Both the position numbers and the translations under genes were made by a program. 8,173 nucleotides of DNA from the NCBI GenBank assembly GCA_902803265.1, contig CADCPD010000190.1, positions 1 to 8,173 of the forward strand, in the 5' to 3' direction. The notes below the pieces were generated by a model. It searched no databases. It saw nothing but the letters and a program-made list of their open reading frames with translations, and had not been told where the DNA came from. This document shows, piece after piece, positions 1-3,872 of this stretch. This DNA is from an uncultured bacterium. Lineage in GTDB: Bacteria; Cyanobacteriota; Vampirovibrionia; Gastranaerophilales; Gastranaerophilaceae. Numbering within the stretch: the stretch's first letter is position 1; each line of letters opens with the position of its first letter.

Positions 1-22
1 ATTTTTAAGTCCTGCTTTTTAT

Positions 23-112
23 TTATACTTTTCTTTTTCTAGCTGCTTCAGATTTTCTTTTTCTTTTTATAGATGGTTTTTCATATCTTTCGCGTCTTTT
101 AATTTCTGGCAT
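23..112 (-). CDS. Short bS21-like protein (C-terminal half of ribosomal protein S21), 29 aa
   Basis: Read from ATG at 112 to TAA at 25-23, this ORF gives 29 residues. It contains IKRRERYEKPSIKRKRK followed by SEAARKRKV. This is the signature C-terminal half of small-subunit protein bS21 (typically an R-R-E-x-Y-E-K-P-S block, then a Lys/Arg tail), which sits on the 30S platform near the mRNA exit. Normal bS21 is about 55-70 residues and begins with a segment including an A-L-x-R-F-K-type helix. None of the three upstream frames encodes that segment. A good Shine-Dalgarno (122-129) sits 9 nt before the ATG, so translation as a short protein is plausible. It follows prmC by 95 bp. It could be a genuine mini-bS21, a decayed duplicate, or an assembly-damaged rpsU. 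The resemblance is clear; the function of the short form is unknown. Confidence 0.6.
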   Translation of the reverse strand: MPEIKRRERYEKPSIKRKRKSEAARKRKV

Positions 113-121
113 CTGTTTTTC

Positions 122-129
122 ACCACCTT
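122..129 (-). promoter_or_regulatory. Shine-Dalgarno for the short bS21-like ORF
   Basis: On the minus strand this reads AAGGTGGT, one mismatch from AAGGAGGT, with 9 nt to the ATG at 112. It decides the start: the in-frame reading continues upstream for about 20 codons without an ATG, GTG or TTG start before a stop. Confidence 0.6.
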
Positions 130-155
130 TATGCTCATAAGTTGTCTGCCTGCTA

Positions 156-184
156 ATCTTAACACAATGATTTTTTTAAATCAA
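156..184 (-). promoter_or_regulatory. Possible promoter for the bS21-like ORF
   Basis: The minus strand carries TTGATT (184-179), a 17-bp spacer and TAAGAT (161-156), each matching 4 of 6 consensus bases. It would give a leader of about 37 nt. The -35 overlaps the arm of the hairpin at 176-202. Such matches are common in AT-rich DNA. Confidence 0.3.
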
Positions 185-202
185 GTGCCTGTCTTGATTT
201 AA
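176..202 (-). other. Stem-loop just downstream of prmC
   Basis: This is a perfect 10-bp inverted repeat (TTAAATCAAG / CTTGATTTAA) around a 7-nt loop, starting 5 nt after the prmC stop codon. In the prmC transcript it is followed by A residues rather than a U tract, so it does not look like an intrinsic terminator. It may be an mRNA 3' end or processing structure, or an operator overlapping the -35 of the next gene. Confidence 0.4.
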
Positions 203-207
203 TTGAA

Positions 208-1041
208 TTAAATGTGAGCAAAAATTACTCTATCAATGTTTGCAAGATCTTTTTCGACTTCTATATCTTTAAATCCGTTGTCTGTAAGAAATCTTTTAAC
301 ATCTTCGCTTTGACCTAAACCTATTTCAAACATGATATATCCGTTTTTATTCAGAAATTTTGGAGCTTCTTTGATTATTTTTTCGTAAAATTCTAAACCT
401 TTTTCGTCTTTAGTAAATAATGCTAGTTCAGGTTCTTTTAAAACTTCTTTTTGAAGATTTTCTTTTTCTTGTGGTGGAATATAAGGCGGGTTTGATACTA
501 TTATGTCAAATTTTTCGTTTAATTCGATTTTAGAAAATAAATCGGATTGTCTGAAATCAACTCTTTTGTCTAAAAATAATCTCTTGGCATTTTCATAAGC
601 AACGTTTAGTGCCTCATTAGAGATATCTATACCTAAAATGTATCCATCTATTGCTTTGGCAATAGAACACGCAATACAACCACTTCCTGTACCTATATCA
701 AGGATTTTTTTTGCATTCATTGTCAATGCTTTTTCAACTACTTTGTTAACAAGAATTTCTGTTTCATATCTTGGAATTAAAACATTTTTATTAACAATAA
801 ATTTTTCACCCATAAAATAGCCGAATCCCATTATATATTGGACAGGCATGTTTGTTCTTATTCTTTCCAGTACTTTTTCTCTAACGATTGATAATTTTGA
901 GGTATCAAGTTTTTTACCAAAAATAATATCTATAGGTTTAAAGTTGCAATAATGTTCCAAAAGAAGCTTAACTTCAGCATTAGCTTCATTTTTTTCTATA
1001 CCTGCATCAATTAAAAGGTTCGCTATCTCTTGAATGCTCAT
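208..1041 (-). CDS. prmC: Peptide chain release factor N5-glutamine methyltransferase PrmC (HemK)
   Basis: PrmC transfers a methyl group from S-adenosylmethionine to the glutamine of the GGQ motif of release factors RF1 and RF2, which makes translation termination efficient. The protein is 277 residues, normal for the family. An N-terminal helical release-factor-binding domain (about 1-85) includes PVQYIMGFGYFMG at 66-78. LIPRYETEILV at 88-98 corresponds to the family's LIPRPETE block, with Tyr in place of the usual Pro. The SAM-binding glycine loop is LDIGTGSGCIA at 114-124. The catalytic NPPY, which holds the substrate glutamine amide, is at 184-187, followed by IPP. The ATG at 1041 has a GGA about 7 nt upstream and overlaps the end of the preceding gene by 35 bp, so translational coupling is likely. 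prfA, a frequent neighbour of prmC, is not in the window. Identification is firm. Confidence 0.96.
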   Translation of the reverse strand: MSIQEIANLLIDAGIEKNEANAEVKLLLEHYCNFKPIDIIFGKKLDTSKLSIVREKVLERIRTNMPVQYIMGFGYFMGEKFIVNKNVLIPRYETEILVNKVVEKALTMNAKKILDIGTGSGCIACSIAKAIDGYILGIDISNEALNVAYENAKRLFLDKRVDFRQSDLFSKIELNEKFDIIVSNPPYIPPQEKENLQKEVLKEPELALFTKDEKGLEFYEKIIKEAPKFLNKNGYIMFEIGLGQSEDVKRFLTDNGFKDIEVEKDLANIDRVIFAHI

Positions 1042-1513
1042 CTATTATTCCGCTTATAATGTTTTTTAAATCCAGTTTTGAAAAATCTGATGTATCTTGT
1101 TTTTCTATATTATATTTTTTACACAAACATTCATAATAATAAAGTTGTTTTTTTGTAGGAGCTTCTTTTTCCATTTTCTTTTCCTGCAAAAATTTGCGCT
1201 TTTGTTTTTCAAATTCCTTTTGTTTTTCTATAAATGGTTTTTGTGATTCTTTATATTCATAATATTTTTTGCATTCTTGAATGTATCTTAAAGATTCTTG
1301 CTGAAAAGAGTCTTTTTCAATAAAATCTTTCAAAAACTCAAAATGAGGATTACCAACATTGAAGTAGTATTGTTCGTCTTCAAGAAATTTATCTAAAATT
1401 TCTTCAACACGTAAAGAAGGGCTTTTTTTTACCAAAGCCCTTAAAAAATTGCATAAAGCTGATTTTTGAGTTTTATCCAACTCTAAAAATATGCTGTTTT
1501 TTATGTTGTACAT
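1007..1513 (-). CDS. Hypothetical coiled-coil protein, 168 aa
   Basis: I do not recognise a named family. The N-terminal part (about 1-75) looks like a compact helical domain with mixed hydrophobic and acidic residues (LDKTQKSALCNFLRALVKK, then RVEEILDKFLEDEQYYF). Residues about 78-117 form a highly charged Lys/Glu/Gln segment typical of a long helix or coiled coil. The end (119-160), starting PTKKQLYYYECLCKKYNI and finishing LKNIISGIIDEH, resembles the short helical 'PTxKQLxYxxxLxKKYNI ... LIxxLLxE' tail found in varied bacterial proteins; this is a pattern impression only. No signal peptide or membrane segment is visible. The ATG at 1513 has an in-frame stop directly upstream and no clear Shine-Dalgarno. 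It lies 10 nt after the stop of the 56-residue gene, so reinitiation is likely. Its 3' end overlaps prmC by 35 bp, so the two are probably co-expressed. Confidence 0.8.
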   Translation of the reverse strand: MYNIKNSIFLELDKTQKSALCNFLRALVKKSPSLRVEEILDKFLEDEQYYFNVGNPHFEFLKDFIEKDSFQQESLRYIQECKKYYEYKESQKPFIEKQKEFEKQKRKFLQEKKMEKEAPTKKQLYYYECLCKKYNIEKQDTSDFSKLDLKNIISGIIDEHSRDSEPFN

Positions 1514-1523
1514 AATTTATAGA

Positions 1524-1694
1524 TTAACGTAATAAATCAGAGATAGAAAGTTTTTCACCGATTTTAGAATTATGGAATGTTAACATTTTTCTGTAAATAG
1601 GATTAGTTTGAACAAATGTTTTATTAACTTCTTTAACAACATCAGTTTCAACTGCTTTTTTATTGAAATTTAATTCGATTACATTGTTGTTCAT
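1524..1694 (-). CDS. Small protein of unknown function, 56 aa
   Basis: ATG at 1694 and TAA at 1526-1524 give 56 residues: it starts MNNNVIELNFNKKAVETDVV, has NPIYRKMLTFHNSKIG in the middle, and ends EKLSISDLLR. I do not recognise the family. Support for a real gene: a strong Shine-Dalgarno (GAGAGGA at 1704-1710) 9 nt before the start, a well-formed promoter at 1772-1800, and a stop codon only 10 nt before the next gene's ATG, which lacks its own ribosome-binding site. The protein is soluble and mildly basic, with an N-terminal strand-like segment (VIELNF) and a helix-like end; there is no membrane segment. As the first gene of the probable prmC operon it may also serve as a translated leader that couples downstream translation. 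Confidence 0.7.
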   Translation of the reverse strand: MNNNVIELNFNKKAVETDVVKEVNKTFVQTNPIYRKMLTFHNSKIGEKLSISDLLR

Positions 1695-1720
1695 ACTTTA
1701 AAATCCTCTCTTATCTCTTA

Positions 1721-1734
1721 TGTTTATATAAACA
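1721..1734. repeat. 14-bp perfect palindrome in the leader of the minus operon
   Basis: TGTTTATATAAACA is fully self-complementary. It lies between the predicted minus promoter and the Shine-Dalgarno of the 56-residue gene. It could be an operator for a dimeric regulator or a small leader hairpin; chance is possible in such AT-rich DNA. Confidence 0.4.
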
Positions 1735-1741
1735 CTTCGAT

Positions 1742-1765
1742 TGTAAAAAAATTGCCTTTTTTACA
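1742..1765. repeat. Inverted repeat TGTAAAAAA-(6)-TTTTTTACA
   Basis: This is a perfect 9-bp inverted repeat with a 6-nt centre (attgcc). It falls at about the predicted transcription start of the minus operon, so it could be a protein-binding site or a 5'-end hairpin. It shares the TGTAAA/TTTACA core with the neighbouring repeat at 1785-1800. Confidence 0.4.
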
Positions 1766-1771
1766 GAAAAT

Positions 1772-1800
1772 ATTTTAACATTTCTTTACAAAAATGTAAA
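1772..1800 (-). promoter_or_regulatory. Promoter of the 56-aa / 168-aa / prmC operon
   Basis: The minus strand carries TTTACA (1800-1795), exactly 17 bp, then TAAAAT (1777-1772), each 5 of 6 to the housekeeping consensus. It would place the start near 1765 and a leader of about 70 nt. The -35 is one arm of an inverted repeat TTTACA-AAAA-TGTAAA at 1785-1800. Confidence 0.6.
1785..1800. repeat. Inverted repeat TTTACA-(4)-TGTAAA over the -35
   Basis: A perfect 6-bp inverted repeat with four A between the arms, overlapping the predicted -35 of the minus operon. It is the second of two TTTACA/TGTAAA inverted repeats within 60 bp. It is a possible operator, although TTTACA also serves as a -35 hexamer elsewhere in the window (6543-6548). 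Confidence 0.35.
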
Positions 1801-1877
1801 TGAGTGATTTTATAAAAAACATGTAAAACCATGATGAAATGTGAATTTGAAACCATTTATACAAATATTAAGAATTA

Positions 1878-1906
1878 TTGCAATTTTTGTAAAATTTTGT
1901 TACAAT
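1878..1906 (+). promoter_or_regulatory. Upstream promoter (P1) for the 553-aa gene
   Basis: TTGCAA (1878-1883), a 17-bp spacer and TACAAT (1901-1906) match 4 and 5 of 6 consensus bases. It would give a leader of about 75 nt before the GTG at 1988. Confidence 0.45.
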
Positions 1907-1923
1907 ATGGCTAAAAACATGGA

Positions 1924-1951
1924 TTGGCGAGAAATTTAACATACATATAAT
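1924..1951 (+). promoter_or_regulatory. Downstream promoter (P2) for the 553-aa gene
   Basis: TTGGCG (1924-1929), a 16-bp spacer and a perfect TATAAT (1946-1951). It would give a leader of about 30 nt. It may act in tandem with, or instead of, P1. Confidence 0.45.
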
Positions 1952-1987
1952 TACTTTATATAGTTGTAGTGTAAAAGAAGGTAAAAA

Positions 1988-3649
1988 GTGTCATTTATTA
2001 GTGTTGCAAAAAATTATATAGCAGAAAAAGCAGATAAGTTGAAAAAAGCTGTACTTTCTGAAGAAAGTACTGATGCTAAAAAGACTTCTCAGAAAAATAA
2101 TACTGCTGAACCTGTTAAATTAGTAAGTGATGAAGCATTAAACCAAGATGCAGATATGGGTTTGAGTGTTCAAAAAACATCTAAACCAACGACTTTAGTA
2201 TCTGCAAAAGAACAAACACCAAAGACACTTTCAACAGCTGAGTCTAAAACTAGCGGATCCGTTAATAAAACTGATAATTCAGAAAAAGTACGCATTAATG
2301 ATCCAAAAACAAATAAATCTTTTAATAAACCTATCAAATGTGGTCAACCGGGACAAAAGCTTGATGTAGACTTTTTGATGAAAAATAAATATGTAAAAAG
2401 CAAAGAACAATGGGATAACATGTCTCAACAAGAACAAGAGGCAGTAAAAGCTCGTTTTATTGAAAATGCAATTAACGATCACAATAAAGCTCATCCAGAT
2501 AAGCCAATATCAGTTGAACACCAATTCAGATTATACATGAGAAGATGCTCTACTCCTGAAGAAGCTGAAGAATTAGCTCGTGTATGTGCAAGACTTGATA
2601 AAAATAATCAATTAAGAGGTATGATTGAGTCTTGTAATTTTGAAAATGAAGAAATGAAGGCCGCTGCCTTAAGAGGTATCGCATCAAGAGCCGGTGATTT
2701 CGATCAAAGTGTACAAAAAGATGTTCATGGTTTTATCCAGGCTTCAGGTAATGAAGATGCACAAGCTATTGCCGCAGTTGAAGCTCAAAAAATTAAAGAT
2801 ATAAAAGTTCAAAAGGAAGTAGTACAAGATTATCAAGCTATTGGCAGTAAAAAAGTAGATATGGCTGTTTCAAGTCATATTGGTGAATATTTCAGAGATG
2901 AAAATGGTGAAATAAAACCAGGTTCAGAAGCTGAAAAATATCAAATGGAATTGTGGCAAAACGGGCTACAAAACGCATCTTCTGAAGAAGCAAGAGCTAA
3001 TTACGCAAGAAATACTTATCAATTAACCAGAGATAACCAAACTCCTGCCAGTGACATGGTTATGCAAACAAATAATGAAGCCTATATCAATGCGATGGCA
3101 GAAAATGCATACAAATTTGATGAATCAATAAGAGACTCTGTTATAACTAAATTAGAAAATTCTGGCTATGACAGTGTTAAAAATACATTAAAAGAAGCAA
3201 AAGCTCAGTACGAGGCAGAACAAAAGGCAAAAGCTGAAAATTCGGAAACCAAAGCCGATAATGAAAGTAAAACTTCAAAAGAAGCTGCATCTAATGTTTC
3301 GGCATCTTCGCTAAAAGAAGCTGAACAGCGTATTATGAATATTATTCATAACAAGTCTTTAAATACAACTCAAAAAGCAAAACAATTAAAGACTTTAGTC
3401 GGAAAAGAACAAACGGTTGCTCTTTCTCAAGTAATTAAGACTTCAACTGGTCCTGAACTTAAGAGTTTAGCTTTGAGCGGTTTAAAAACAGAAGTTATAA
3501 AATATTTGTTTGATAATTATTCACCGGAAAATGCTTCTGCATTAGATTCTTTGAGTGAGTTAATGAACTCAGCAGAAAAACATCAATATGAAGAAATTAA
3601 GTCGAAGTATTTAGGTGAAACAAAAACAACAAATTTTTTCATTCATTAA
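1988..3649 (+). CDS. Paralogous helical-repeat protein A with shared C-terminal domain, 553 aa
   Basis: Unknown family. The start is GTG with GAAGG (1977-1981) 6 nt upstream. Layout: an amphipathic N-terminal helix (about 2-24, SFISVAKNYIAEKADKLKKA); a Ser/Thr/Lys-rich low-complexity stretch (about 25-110); a mainly helical middle (about 120-400) with repeat-like units such as MKAAALRGIASRAGDFDQSV and SGNEDAQAIAAVEAQKIK, suggesting an alpha-solenoid; the linker EAKAQYEAEQKAKA (403-416); a low-complexity tether (about 417-440); a conserved domain (444-541); and a C-terminus ending NFFIH. The conserved domain is about 59% identical without gaps to that of the next gene's product. There are no catalytic motifs, signal peptide or membrane span. 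A strong terminator follows 8 nt after the stop. A scaffold, filament-like or host-facing role is possible, but nothing in the sequence assigns a function. Confidence 0.85.
   Translation: MSFISVAKNYIAEKADKLKKAVLSEESTDAKKTSQKNNTAEPVKLVSDEALNQDADMGLSVQKTSKPTTLVSAKEQTPKTLSTAESKTSGSVNKTDNSEKVRINDPKTNKSFNKPIKCGQPGQKLDVDFLMKNKYVKSKEQWDNMSQQEQEAVKARFIENAINDHNKAHPDKPISVEHQFRLYMRRCSTPEEAEELARVCARLDKNNQLRGMIESCNFENEEMKAAALRGIASRAGDFDQSVQKDVHGFIQASGNEDAQAIAAVEAQKIKDIKVQKEVVQDYQAIGSKKVDMAVSSHIGEYFRDENGEIKPGSEAEKYQMELWQNGLQNASSEEARANYARNTYQLTRDNQTPASDMVMQTNNEAYINAMAENAYKFDESIRDSVITKLENSGYDSVKNTLKEAKAQYEAEQKAKAENSETKADNESKTSKEAASNVSASSLKEAEQRIMNIIHNKSLNTTQKAKQLKTLVGKEQTVALSQVIKTSTGPELKSLALSGLKTEVIKYLFDNYSPENASALDSLSELMNSAEKHQYEEIKSKYLGETKTTNFFIH
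3317..3610 (+). repeat. Shared C-terminal domain, copy 1 (residues 444-541 of the 553-aa protein)
   Basis: These 98 residues align without gaps to residues 658-755 of the 773-aa protein, with about 58 identities counted by eye. The best-conserved blocks are TQKAKQ, KEQT, QVIKT, KSLALSG, KTE and the DNYS-EN block. It looks like a compact all-helical domain. Confidence 0.8.
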
Positions 3650-3657
3650 TTTAAAAT

Positions 3658-3690
3658 AAAAAATGACCTGTAAATCGGGTCATTTTTTTT
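3658..3690 (+). terminator. Intrinsic terminator after the 553-aa gene
   Basis: An 11-bp stem (AAAAAATGACC 3658-3668 with GGTCATTTTTT 3678-3688) surrounds a 9-nt loop and runs into an eight-T tract at 3683-3690. It begins 8 nt after the stop codon. Because the upstream arm starts with A residues it could also work on the opposite strand. It makes read-through into the 773-aa gene unlikely. Confidence 0.85.
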
Positions 3691-3737
3691 GTATGTAAAT
3701 TCATATTTTTATATGTTTTGCATAAATTATAAAAGCC

Positions 3738-3743
3738 TATAAT
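3738..3743 (+). promoter_or_regulatory. Possible -10 box for the 773-aa gene
   Basis: A perfect TATAAT lies about 130 nt before the ATG. The -35 is weak: GTTTTG at 17-bp spacing, or TTTGCA at 15 bp. The -10 abuts the first copy of a direct repeat (3743-3751), which would fit an activator- or repressor-controlled promoter. The leader would be about 120 nt. Confidence 0.35.
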
Positions 3744-3771
3744 CATGATATAACAACGGTTTTCATGATAT
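3743..3771. repeat. Direct repeat TCATGATAT x2, 20-bp period
   Basis: Identical 9-mers lie at 3743-3751 and 3763-3771, exactly 20 bp apart, about two helical turns on the same DNA face. Each holds the palindromic core TCATGA. They sit at and just downstream of the candidate -10 of the 773-aa gene, as an operator would. Confidence 0.4.
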
Positions 3772-3872
3772 TAATTTTTGTAAATTTTTCGTTTGAGCTT
3801 CCGATTTTATATCAAAAAATGTTAATAAATAGCCTTTATAAACATGAGGTCTATGTAAATTAAGGGATAACT

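Noticed and set aside
113..175. In-frame N-terminal extension of the bS21-like ORF
   Set aside because: It reads about 20 codons with no usual start codon and no similarity to the bS21 N-terminal helix.
176..202. Intrinsic terminator after prmC
   Set aside because: The hairpin is real but is followed by A residues, not U, on the transcribed strand.
638..820. Plus-strand reading frame inside prmC
   Set aside because: Antisense to the SAM-binding region of a clearly real gene; no ribosome-binding site and no coherent protein character.
1988..2060. Signal peptide or membrane anchor at the N-terminus of the 553-aa protein
   Set aside because: The segment is an amphipathic Lys/Ala helix without a continuous hydrophobic core or cleavage-site pattern.
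2279..2494. Minus-strand frame inside the 553-aa gene
   Set aside because: Phe/Ile-rich translation is the expected mirror of Lys/Asn/Glu codons on the other strand.
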